This document shows positions 31,147 through 41,210 of a DNA stretch of 64,000 bases, piece after piece. The DNA comes from Byssochlamys sp. IMV 00236 (Eukaryota; Ascomycota; Eurotiomycetes; Eurotiales; Thermoascaceae). Below the pieces are notes generated by a model, which worked only from the letters and a program-made list of their open reading frames with translations, made no database searches and was not told where the DNA came from. Location: positions 62,001 through 126,000 of the forward strand of contig MSJH02000745.1 in the NCBI GenBank assembly GCA_001931875.2, given 5' to 3'. Made by a program: the position numbers and the translations under genes. How positions within the stretch are numbered: position 1 is the first letter of the stretch; each line of letters opens with the position of its first letter.

Positions 31147-34128
31147 ATGAATATGGCTCCAGAGGCCTATCCTACTAGAGGTCACCTGCAGGGATCAGCA
31201 CAAGGGGACATATTACCTGGACAGGCCTACAATACAATGGCTGTTCCTCCCAATCAGGCTCCTCAGAGTCCCTATGGGCCTCGAGACTATGCTTTCCCGA
31301 CGCAGGGACGATCATTCAATCCCGCGCTTCATCAGTTTCCGAGTCCTCATCCTGACCTCCGGCAACAATTTCCAGCAACTCACATTGAGCGGCTTCCCTC
31401 TGGACAGCTGGTACCAGTCGGCAGTCAGCCGTTTAGCACAGAAATCGGACCGCATCCTGATAGGTGGCAGCGCTCACACTTCCAGCATCCTTCCACGCAT
31501 CTTGTTCGCTCTCAGTTTCATGGTCATTCGCGGTATACCCGGCCCTCGATTCCCGCTGGGCCCGGATATTCCTATGCCAATGCGCCCAGGACTCGTTTTG
31601 GGGATCAGCAGACAGATCCTAGACGGAGATATCAAATGCAGATGAATTACTTGGACTCACTAGCTGTTCCGGTTATTCAGAGCCTCCATTCTCTTACTCC
31701 TGAGCTACAGTCAAAGGAGAGTCTGAGAACTCGCCTAGTTAAGATTGCTCGAGAGGCAATTTCTGTCCGAGCTGCACAATGTGGTGTTTCTATCGGACCC
31801 GATGCCATAGATCTCAAATGTTTCGGCAGCCTACGCAATGGATTTGGTCTTCCCGGTGCCGATATGGACTTGGCAATGACTACACGTCCTTCGAATCTTC
31901 CCAAAGAGATCGAAGATGAATGCCCCCGTATTCTCGAGAAGGCATTCCTGGATGCCGGCTTCGGTGCTCGGTTGATAGGGAAAACCAGGGTCCCGATCAT
32001 CAAGCTTTGCGAGAAACCGTCCCAGGAACTTCTGGATGTGCTCAAGGAGGAGCGGAAAGCTTGGGAAGTCAAGCAGTTGGCCAGCGACACGACAGAAAGC
32101 TTTTCTGGAAAAGAGACTCGTACTTCCTCAGAGTCAGAAAATCCGGACCGTTCGAAAACTGACGACCGTGTTATTGAGAAACCGTCTGTCAGCGTTGACT
32201 TCCCTGGTTCCGACACAGGGATCCATTGTGATATCAATTTTTCCGGGAGCCTTGCAATCTACAATTCGGAACTTCTGCGTTGCTACTCGCTTTGTGATGA
32301 GCGCGTTCGCCTCTTGGGCATCTTTATCAAGAAGTGGGCCAAAGCTCGAAAGATCAATAGTGCCTACCACGGGACCCTCTGTTCCTATGGATACATCCTG
32401 ATGGTTATCCACTATTTGATTAATGTCGCTCAGCCTCCAGTGATACCCAACCTTCAGATAGACTATCGTCCTCCTGCATCTGGCCGCAAGAGTACCACTA
32501 CGGTATCCGGATATGACGTACGATTCTTCAACGATGAGGAAGCCATCAGAAGTATGGCACGGACCAGGGGGTTCTCTCGCAATAATCAGTCTGTTGGTGA
32601 ACTGATACGCGGTTTTTTCGCTTATTACGGAGCCTTCGGTCCCAACGCTCCGCTCGGTGGTTTCGACTGGATCAACGGAGTCATCTCCATACGTACCAGA
32701 GGTGGTATCCTCACTAAGTCCGATAAAGGCTGGACTTCACTCCATGTGGACGATAACGGCACTCGCCACAGATACCTTTTGGCCATCGAAGACCCGTTCG
32801 AAGTGGACTACAATGTGGCCAGGACAGTTGTCCGTGATGGCGTCCATGCTATTAGGGATGAATTCCGCCGGGCAAATAATATAATCCACAGCATTCAGGA
32901 GATACCCGGCGCTGGTTGGCAATGGCGCACAGAAGAAGGTGCCATAGGTGAAGATTTCTTCGCCGAAGCAGAAGATCGGCTGCATTTACAGCGAACCCGC
33001 CAACTCAGAACCCTCTCAGGCCCATCTAATGAGATTTCGGAAGATCCTACCGAAGAGAAACAGCGGGGTGCACCTACAACTGCAAGGTCTGTGCCAGGTC
33101 AGAACCTCGGCGAAAATGACGTTCCAGCACATGGGCCGACAACCACGCTGGCGTACCGACCTAGGGCGAAAGGAAGCAATAGTCAGAACAAAGGCGGCTC
33201 CATAGATTCGAACCGGGATGGGAGGCCTACATTTCATCCGCATCAGGATAAAACGCAGCCTCTAGCAGCCAACGCAAATAGCAGCAACCCCAACATTGGA
33301 ACTTCAACTCAAATCGCATCCGGCAACTTACAGGATAGGGTTTCAAAACCTCGCGCATTTCGGGCTGATGAGCGTACAGATAACAGAGAATTATCATCGA
33401 AAGGCAAAAGCATATGCAATGTCAATCCTTTGATTCGTCGTCCAGTTTCTGAAGTGACACGCAAACAAGAGGAGATGGGTAAATTGTTTGCACGGGATGC
33501 CGCTACTGCAGCCGGAAAGATGAATTCCATGTTGGAGAACCAGAAAGCTTATGCTTTAAGTGTTTCAAATCAACCTAAAAGCCTACATACACCCTCGGAC
33601 CACCCACTTGTGGGTAGTAAGACCGTTGCGGTGCCTTCAGGCCCAGAGTATGTTAATGATTCCGAGACCCGGGACAGAGAACAGCTAGATAACATTACCC
33701 CTATGGAAAAAGAAACGATACGTCCTGCAATACTCGACACCCGTGATACGGCATTCTCAGATAGCGACTCTGCCACCGTTCACACCCATCTTTCTGGTAG
33801 TTCAGACGCTATTTCGATTCCTTCAGTTGCCATTACTAAACCGTCCCCTCGTGCCGCCTCCTCGGATAGCTCTCAATTGAGCACTGGTGACTCGAGTCGG
33901 GTTCCAGGTCAGCGCGGTTTATGTGTCGATCCAAAGCAATTATATGAGATGTATTCGATACACACCGGGAAGCAGAAGGCTGGTGGGGTAAGACCTCAGA
34001 TCCCCTTTCCTCATAACCCTGGATCTACCGAGGACGACTATGATCAGGACAAGCCTCGTGTTCCGTATGACGAACTGCTGCGAAACCTGCCATTCAATCA
34101 GTTCGTCACACCTTCCAGTAACCTCTGA
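31147..34128 (+). CDS. Cid1-type non-canonical poly(A)/poly(U) polymerase (terminal nucleotidyltransferase)
   Basis: Adds untemplated nucleotides to RNA 3' ends; relatives include S. pombe Cid1 and the Aspergillus CutA/CutB tailing enzymes. Single exon, 993 residues. The first ~180 residues are Pro/Gln-rich and disordered. The nucleotidyltransferase core has FGSLRNGFGLPGADMDLAM (about 226-245) with the two catalytic Asp in DMD; the third carboxylate is in GIHCDINFS (about 360). Between them is an insertion of about 70 Ser/Glu-rich residues. The central domain (LLGIFIKKWAKARKINSAYHGTLCSYGYILM) and PAP-associated domain (SVGELIRGFFAYYGAFG) follow. About 400 C-terminal residues are disordered and polar. 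The catalytic triad looks intact, so activity is expected; base preference cannot be read. A second ATG (31153) lies two codons in. Confidence 0.88.
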   Translation: MNMAPEAYPTRGHLQGSAQGDILPGQAYNTMAVPPNQAPQSPYGPRDYAFPTQGRSFNPALHQFPSPHPDLRQQFPATHIERLPSGQLVPVGSQPFSTEIGPHPDRWQRSHFQHPSTHLVRSQFHGHSRYTRPSIPAGPGYSYANAPRTRFGDQQTDPRRRYQMQMNYLDSLAVPVIQSLHSLTPELQSKESLRTRLVKIAREAISVRAAQCGVSIGPDAIDLKCFGSLRNGFGLPGADMDLAMTTRPSNLPKEIEDECPRILEKAFLDAGFGARLIGKTRVPIIKLCEKPSQELLDVLKEERKAWEVKQLASDTTESFSGKETRTSSESENPDRSKTDDRVIEKPSVSVDFPGSDTGIHCDINFSGSLAIYNSELLRCYSLCDERVRLLGIFIKKWAKARKINSAYHGTLCSYGYILMVIHYLINVAQPPVIPNLQIDYRPPASGRKSTTTVSGYDVRFFNDEEAIRSMARTRGFSRNNQSVGELIRGFFAYYGAFGPNAPLGGFDWINGVISIRTRGGILTKSDKGWTSLHVDDNGTRHRYLLAIEDPFEVDYNVARTVVRDGVHAIRDEFRRANNIIHSIQEIPGAGWQWRTEEGAIGEDFFAEAEDRLHLQRTRQLRTLSGPSNEISEDPTEEKQRGAPTTARSVPGQNLGENDVPAHGPTTTLAYRPRAKGSNSQNKGGSIDSNRDGRPTFHPHQDKTQPLAANANSSNPNIGTSTQIASGNLQDRVSKPRAFRADERTDNRELSSKGKSICNVNPLIRRPVSEVTRKQEEMGKLFARDAATAAGKMNSMLENQKAYALSVSNQPKSLHTPSDHPLVGSKTVAVPSGPEYVNDSETRDREQLDNITPMEKETIRPAILDTRDTAFSDSDSATVHTHLSGSSDAISIPSVAITKPSPRAASSDSSQLSTGDSSRVPGQRGLCVDPKQLYEMYSIHTGKQKAGGVRPQIPFPHNPGSTEDDYDQDKPRVPYDELLRNLPFNQFVTPSSNL

Positions 34129-34879
34129 CTCTGCCTAGTGATTGCATAAATAGAGAGGCGGATCACAGCTCTCAGATCACCCTTTCCAGATTACGCTTAT
34201 GACAGGACATTACTCTCTATTGATCCTTCTCTATGTCCATTATTGTTCTGGGTGCTTATCAAATAGCCGCGGTTTGTCTTTATGGGTCATGGCTTTTTAT
34301 TTCAGGCCTAATCTTTTTCGGTGCCTTTTGAGTCCTTGCTGTCGCGCAGAACCTGTATCCATCGGGGAAAGTACATCTAGGTTAGCTCAAGCATAAGCGA
34401 CGACAAAATTCGTGTTCATGTTACTCAGCTGTCATTTCCTAGCTAAGAGGCCTTTAGTGCCATATCCAATCTATACGTTCAATAGCCGCGGTTCGCAACA
34501 CAGTAGCCAGTAGATGTCTCTATAATTACTTGATAGCACTGCACCAAATCTATGGTGATTTATATAAAGGGCGTACTCAAGACAACAAACGGCGTTTAGA
34601 AAGGCAAGATGATTAGGGCCGAGCATAGAAAGAAAATGAAGGAACGGAAGACGGAACCCAACATTAACACTGCGAAAGAGATGGAACCAATAAACCGATG
34701 CAGTTGTACGCTCGTGTATTTTCTCAGAATTGCTGGATCCGTGGTGTCAAAATATTGCATTGATGGAATAATATAGCCTCTATTTTTGGTTGTGCCAAAC
34801 ACTTGAAAGAAATACAGCCCAATGTGTTACCAAGTGTAAATGAGAAAAGAATGAAGTGATCTATGCCTTGATGCTGAAT
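34129..34879. other. Convergent 3' region with a duplicated 13-mer
   Basis: 751 bp between the Cid1-type gene and hgh1 ends. AATAGCCGCGGTT occurs at 34262-34274 and 34481-34493 in direct orientation. No gene or RNA is recognised. Confidence 0.5.
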
Positions 34880-36262
34880 TCAGAACAATTCAACGACCTT
34901 GTCATCATCGTCAGCTTGCTCGTGCTGCGGTTGCCCCAGCGCTTCTGCCCTAGCTTTCTCGAGTTCGGCGTCTTCCTCCCCTTCCTCGTTCCTCATAATT
35001 ACATTCACAAGTCTATCGCAAGCTTCACGGACATCGTCATCATCCACATGGAGGTGACACTCCCTTACGATGGGATACACATTTACCTCTCGCATCTTAT
35101 CCCGTCCTTCTCGCGAGGTGGTCAGCAACATTAGAGTTTCGAGGTGGGTAACGATGTTGCTGGTGTCTGTGTCTCTCTGCTTATCTGGCGGTAGTAGCTG
35201 TAGATCTGGCAGCATCGATGCAGATTCCTCGTCTGTGAACTCCTCGGGCCCAGTGATTGGCAAAAGAACATAAGGTAAAAGATTTGCCCCGTCCTCTGCA
35301 AGGAGCATTGGATGCGAGGACACATCAAAGGATACATTCTTGATGGTCGAGGCAACTCCCTTTCTCCTGATATCACTCTTATGTTCCGTGAATACCGTGA
35401 GCTTCGTGATTGGAACGACGTCATCATATGCCTGCCTTGTCGTAAAATAAGCGCGGCCTTCCTCCGTTTTCGAGAGGTCTGCGAAAAGGTAAGACAGGTA
35501 GTCGTAATCAGCATGCTTGTTCAGGGACCCTTCCGCGCCCTTGACGAAGCAATCCATAAGCTGGTCCATAGCTTTTGCTGAGTCTGACACCCCCTCGGGC
35601 ACTCTTCTCTCCATCTTTATAATCCTTTGCATACTATCCGATTTGGCGAGGTTTGCGAGAAGCATCGCTATCTCGTTCGCGTTTGGCTCTTTGGGGTTCT
35701 ATACGGAATCGGTCAGACAAAGTTTCACGCAGGCCGTATGCTGAAAGAAGCCATTCACGCACCGTCAACTTGACCAACAATGTCTCTAGAAACGCATCAT
35801 CCTCCGCTAGAAGTTGAAGTATTTCGTTATCGGCCGACAGATTAACCAGCATAGTCAGGACATTCTTTGCGATCGGCTGTTCCGTTGGTAACCAGATTCT
35901 ATTAGCCATATATCATTCTGAGGTAATTCAAATTCCACCAAAGGGTCCCAACGACTAACCGAGTAGTCGCGCACAAGCAGTTTCATATCTCGGACAGGTA
36001 GGAGTTGCTGGCGCTTGAATAATGAGGGCTGAGATGTTGAGAACCCGACCAGGTTTTCAACAGCTGACAAGCAATAATCAGTCAGCGTCTTTCGGGCTTT
36101 AATGTTCACGGAACCACGAGATGTACCTATTTGTCTGATCTGAGTGTTTCCATGGTGGAGGAACTCAACGAGCTATAATGCCGCAAGGGCAAGTAAGTCA
36201 GCATTAGAAATATCGAGTCTTCCGGGGATTCTTCAACGCACCTCCTCCAGCTCTGTCGGCAT
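34880..36262 (-). CDS. hgh1: Hgh1 family protein (eEF2-folding co-chaperone)
   Basis: Hgh1 is an armadillo/HEAT-like cytosolic protein that helps the TRiC chaperonin and Hsp90 fold elongation factor 2. Exons on the minus strand are 36262..36242, 36172..36127, 36063..35960, 35876..35763 and 35698..34880; introns of 69, 63, 83 and 64 bp; 367 residues. Splicing gives MPTELEELVEFLHHGNTQ, RQIAVENLVGFS, KLLVRDYSPIAKNVLTMLVNLS and KLTNPKEPNANEIAMLLANL, all continuous family sequence. Further landmarks are DYLSYLFADLSKTEEGRAYF, the C-terminal DVREACDRLVNVIM and an acidic tail (ADDDDKVVELF). Exon 1 is only 21 nt. Identification is firm because each junction restores conserved sequence. Confidence 0.92.
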
Positions 36263-37179
36263 TTGGGCTGAGAGATGGGGGCGCTTTCTTGAAACTGGAT
36301 TCTAGGATCGCCGCCTGGAATATCTTGTGAGTCGATATAATGAACCAAATGCGCCTGCGAATGTAGTAGTGTCTTTGTCTCGTGTGAGATCTCGGTCGGC
36401 AAAAGAAAATTTTGTGGGGTTACCTACCGACGTCACCGAATGTATGGTATGGGCTTGCGATGCTTCTATGATTTACTTGTTACGCCTACAGAGGATACCA
36501 AATGGAAGTAAAATTGAATTGAATTGACTATATGTTCAAAATGCTACTAATAACTCTATAGTTTCTGACAATCATAAGGGTTGAGTTCTGGAATAATCTG
36601 TGCCATAACTAAGTAATCTAATCAGAACTTTTCGGAGCGGATAAAGGGTTCCAAGATTGAGTGTTTTCCTTGCCACAACAGATGCCCTAAGCTTCCTTCA
36701 TTATTGTTTTGGCGGTCTTCAGACAGAATAGCTAGCATGTGGTGGTTTCCCCTTGTATCATTGGAGTGCGATCTTTCTCCGTGTACTCTACAATGAAAGG
36801 GAGAGTCGATGGAGGGGCTCATGACAGAAATGGAGGGGCAGAGTGGACCCGCGAAGTATTAATTACATACATTTAGTTAGGATCGCTTCCTAACATAACT
36901 TATCCATCATACCACCAGCTCGATAACATCCAAGGCACGCAAAAGCAGCCTTTTACTTCTCCAATTGCCTCTTCGGTGCGACTCTTGTACCGGTAGGCTC
37001 TTCTCCTTTCCGGTACTATTGCTCCGTGCTTGTATCTGCCAGGAGTTTTGGCTGCTTCGTCTGAATTGGATCTTAAACAAGCTTACCTGCAACGCATCCC
37101 AAGTGAAGCAAAGCTACTCCAGCAATTTGCTTAATTGTCCTTTACTCGACCCAGATATCCGATAGAAAAACGAAAAAAG
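36263..37179. promoter_or_regulatory. Divergent promoter region, hgh1 and inositol monophosphatase-family gene
   Basis: 917 bp between the two start codons. A 91-codon minus-strand frame (36127-36402) is out of frame with hgh1 and overlaps its first exons. Nothing else is recognised. Confidence 0.4.
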
Positions 37180-38203
37180 ATGGCTGGCTCCGAGAGCACT
37201 CCTGATCTGCAGGAGATCCATGATTTCCTGGTTGATTTGGCCTTCAAGGCTGGCAAAACAATCAACAGTGCTTTACCAACTGTCTCTAGCACCGATTCAA
37301 AGAAGAACAGTAAGTCCGGCACTTCAGGTTTCCGCATCAGTACACCTGTTAACAGAGACTGATGATGCCTCAAGGCTCCGACCTCGTCACGGAATATGAC
37401 CGCGCAGTGGAACTGCAGGTTTCTACCGCTTTGAAGGAGAAATATCCTGAATACGAGTATGTGGTTGCCCAAGTAGTATAACGGTGCTTTGCTTACGGCG
37501 TGGCTGACGGTATTTTGTCCATAGCTTTCATGGAGAAGAGACATACGATCCAGCCCATCCTCTCACTGACGCCCCGACATTCATCGTTGACCCAATTGAT
37601 GGCACTACCAATTTCGTACATGGCTTTCCCAGCGTGTGTATCTCCTTGGGCTTTGCCATTAAACGCACACCAGCCGTTGGCGTGGTGTTCAACCCTTTCA
37701 CTCAGACTCTATACTCCGCGATCCGTGGGAAAGGGGCATACTTGAACAAGACAACCAAGCTCCCACTGAAGGGCGCCAATATCGAACCACTGCAGGGGCT
37801 CAGCAATTCCCTCATTGCCGTTGAATGGGGTTCGGACCGTAGTGGCCAGAATTTCGAGACTAAGGTCCGCACCTTTGAACAGCTAGGGAAGAGTCGGGAG
37901 GAAGGGGGCGCAATGGTCCATTCTATGCGCAGCCTGGGATCAGCTGCTCTGAACCTGTGCAGCGTCGCGGCCGGAACTCTCGACTTGTACTGGGAAGGTG
38001 GATGCTGGGCATGGGATGTTTGCGCTGGTTGGGTTATCCTGAGTGAAGCTGGCGGCATTATGGTTGACGGGAACCCCGGTGAGTGGACTGCGAAGCTCGA
38101 TAGCCGGAGATACCTTGCAGTCAGAGGGTCGCCAAATGGTGAAGGCCAGAAAGAGCTCGTGGAGGAATTCTGGAGTCATGTGCAGGGTCGCATGGACTAC
38201 TGA
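37180..38203 (+). CDS. Inositol monophosphatase-family phosphatase
   Basis: Mg2+-dependent, Li+-sensitive type sugar-phosphate phosphatase; in fungi this family covers inositol-1-phosphatase and the quinate-cluster protein QutG. Exons 37180..37309, 37375..37456 and 37525..38203; introns of 65 and 68 bp; 296 residues, normal for the family. Splicing gives SSDLVTEYDRAVELQVSTALK and YPEYDFHGEETYDP. Metal-binding motifs are present: GEE (about 77), DPIDGTTNFVHGFP (about 92) and WDVCAGWVILSEAGG (about 232). Intron 1 appears to use an AAG acceptor. No other quinate genes are nearby, so myo-inositol 1-phosphate hydrolysis is the simpler guess. No signal peptide; cytosolic. Confidence 0.92.
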
Positions 38204-39210
38204 CCTCTTAGATCGACTTCACACGATACTTCGGATTTGAGGCAGCAATAACAGGTCTGCGTTATATTTTTCCCCTTCTAATTTCCATATTTCATCCTAT
38301 ATATTATATTTTATAGCGAATTTCTCGATAATCCTTTTTACACAGCGGGTAACTTTTTGAGGAACCATCTCCGTCACACGAGAGAGAGAGAGAGAGATAT
38401 ATATATATATCTTTTCTACATGCCTTTTCAAGTCCCCGCATTCTACATAGAGGTCTCATTATCTGTCATAAATCACTTCCCAGGAACTCCCCTATCCATC
38501 CTTAATAACTCACTCACATACGTGGTGACTCGTTGCTCCTTTGGATGTTGTGCTGTCTTTGTTCAGTTGGTTCACAGCATCTCACCGCTCGGGAATTTGC
38601 TGCCCGATTGTCCACGTTCCGCCTTCCCTATGGACGCCTAATTCTGGGGTCTTCTCCGGACTTCAGAATTCAATAACCAGGTTGAATTCTTCAAGCGAAT
38701 GATGCTTTTAGTCCATGCCTTTATAACCAACACTGAACCTCATTCCGGGGCAGGGCGACAGTGTCTGCCGCCACACTCTGTCTGACGGGTACCAATCAAT
38801 GATCACCGGGTGATTCGGCCACCTCATTCGGTCTTGCGCTGGCACATAGTCCAAGTGCATGCAGCCTCTTAAGATCGCGCGACATCGCGCCAAAGGCTAC
38901 TAGCCTGTGGAGTAACAGCTGCCTGCCGCCACCTGCCTATGCAGCTGCGATCCTACCGGGGCACAGGAATATATGAGTCCGATTGCTGTCCAGCCTTCCG
39001 AACAACGGCGTCTGCTTATCCTACCATCGACAACCGACTACACTCTATACCTCCAATGCCAGCGGGAGCTGTACTTTTTGCATTGTGACGATGAATATGC
39101 TTTTCCGCGGGTGACTGGCACCGAGCTGCTGAAATAGTCTCTCGGCGGTAGCTAGTTGCGAAATCAACTCACCAGCGCTGTTAAGCTAGAACGAGGTCCA
39201 ACGACGACAT
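38204..39210. other. Intergenic region with a composite microsatellite
   Basis: 1007 bp between the inositol phosphatase-family gene and the RBR ligase, both on the plus strand. It holds (AG)8(AT)7 at 38381-38410. A 94-codon frame spanning the microsatellite is not protein-like. Confidence 0.45.
38381..38410. repeat. Composite microsatellite (AG)8(AT)7
   Basis: Eight AG units run straight into seven AT units. Simple repeat in the 3' flank of the inositol phosphatase-family gene. Confidence 0.95.
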
Positions 39211-40865
39211 ATGGCGGGCACACATGAGACGAGGCGTGGAAAAAAGGCGACCGGCGCTTCTAGTCAGAAACAGAAACGACCGTCTTCAGATGTACGCAGT
39301 GGGAGTGTCAAACCACCAGGTCGTGACTCGGAGGAGCAAGGGACCTCCAGACCGCCGCGCGATGGAGTGAAAAAGACGAAGAAGCACGGAGACGCAGGTT
39401 CTAGCACACGGAGGGTGGTTTCTGCCGCGCTAGCTGACACCAAGACGACTGCATTGAACACAACGAATTCGCGCACTATCAAGCGTTCTTCCACGCAGCG
39501 CACCCTCGATAAGGATAACTCTCTCACGACCCGAACTGTTAATCGGTAAGTACAATTCCTATCCGAATGGCGGAGCTGTTTTGTTAACGCAGAAGCAGAG
39601 ATCGGTCGCTGAAAAGCACGAAGCCCATAAGTTCTGGTATCAAGACAGATTCCTCGAAAGCGAAGACAGCTGCTGTGGACAAGCCTTCGGATGGCAACGT
39701 CAAGACAGCCGCGGCCCAAAGTAAGGGGCCTCGAAAACCTACTGGCTTTTTCTCCGCTTTGTTCGTAGCATCACCTGCTCCGAACCCGCAAAGAAAGTAA
39801 GATATATTTGCATTGCAGGGTATCTAGATCAGTATTAATGGATAAAGCAGAATAACATGCCTTACATGCTTTTCGGACGATATTCCTGTGAGCAAATCGG
39901 CTAAACTAGCCTGCTCTCACCGAATGTGCCATGCATGCCTCAAACGTATATTTACTCTGTCCGTGACTGATCCGCAGCACATGCCACCGCGATGTTGTAC
40001 GTCTCAGCACATTCCCCTAAGGCACGTGGACAAACTCTTTGACACGAAATTCAAAATCAAATGGAACAAGAAATATCAAGAGTACACGACAAAAAATCGC
40101 ATATACTGCCCGACGAAGGGATGCGGTGAGTGGATCAAACCTGACCACATCTTTGTGGATACTAGCGGAGGTGCTTCTGGTGGCCGAAAGTATGGGAAAT
40201 GCAGCCGATGTAAAACGAAAGTCTGCTGCACTTGCAATGGGATATGGCATTCTGGAAAAGAATGCCCGAAGGACGAAGACACGAAGAGATTTGTGGAAGT
40301 AGCGAAGGAAAAAGGATGGCAGAGATGTCACAGCTGTTCAGCTATGGTTGAGCTGAAAGAGGGCTGCAACCATATGACATGTCGCTGCACGGCCGAATTC
40401 TGCATGATCTGTGGTTCCAAGTGGAAGACCTGTGATTGTCCGTGGTTCAATTATGGTGCTGCCGACGAGGGAGATAGACTGAACTTCATGAACGTTCCCC
40501 AGCCGGTCAGAAATAATGTGGGTTATCAGGAAGAACTCGATCGAAGGAGAGAACAGGAACGGCAAGATGAGGCCCTAGCTCGACGAATGCAGTATCTTGG
40601 ATTGTATCATCGTGCTGAACCAGATGAAGCTAATGATGGAGTCTTTGAGGTGGGTAATGCAACAGGCCACTTTATGAATGAACACTTTCACTTGCGACCA
40701 ACCGGAGCTACAGCTGGCAATGAAAGGCTTGCTAGGCGAGCAACACACACTGGAGCTCGTCGCAATCGCAACATAGCAACTGCGCGTTCGTACACGCCTT
40801 CGCCACCTCCGGATCGATCGAGGGAGCACCTGGGAAGGCGTAGGGATCTTCCCAGGCGAACGTGA
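39211..40865 (+). CDS. RBR-type (RING-IBR-RING) E3 ubiquitin ligase
   Basis: RBR ligases take ubiquitin from an E2 onto a RING2 cysteine before passing it on. Exons 39211..39545, 39593..39796 and 39851..40865; introns of 47 and 54 bp; 517 residues. The first ~175 residues are basic, Ser/Thr/Lys-rich and disordered. RING1 starts at about 183 (ITCLTC, ACSHRMCHACL, PPRCC), the IBR follows (YCPTKGCGEWI, KCSRCKTKVCCTC, HSGKECP), and RING2 is at about 338-375 (CHSCSAMVELKEGCNHMTC, FCMICGSKW, CDCPW). Cys352 in GCNHM is the expected catalytic residue by comparison with HHARI. A Glu/Arg-rich helix and basic tail follow. Intron 1 could also end 6 bases later (39598), removing two residues. The substrate is unknown. 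Confidence 0.88.
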
Positions 40866-41210
40866 AATGGGAGCCGCTTGCTTTGGATTGTCCTCCCTTA
40901 CAACATTTTGTAACTTTACGACTGTATGAGTGCCATGAAATTTCCAGGAATTATACCCTAGTTGAATCTAATGACAAATGATTTATGGGAAAGAGCTGTG
41001 TTTCCTTTTCCTGGTAGAAGTTCTCAACAAGAACCAGAGATCTAATCTTAAGGCAGAGTTCGAGCCTGACTATTAAGGCCGAAATGATTACCGGTTCTGG
41101 TCGGACTTATCATCCGGACTTAACGCGGGCCGCCAGCAAAATTGCGGATGCCAATGATGTCTCAATTCTCTACGCAACTTGATCGAGAGGAAAGAAAATA
41201 ATAACCACTG
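40866..41210. other. Intergenic region, RBR ligase to asteroid-type gene
   Basis: 345 bp in tandem orientation, holding the 3' UTR of the ligase and the promoter of the next gene. Nothing else is seen. Confidence 0.4.
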
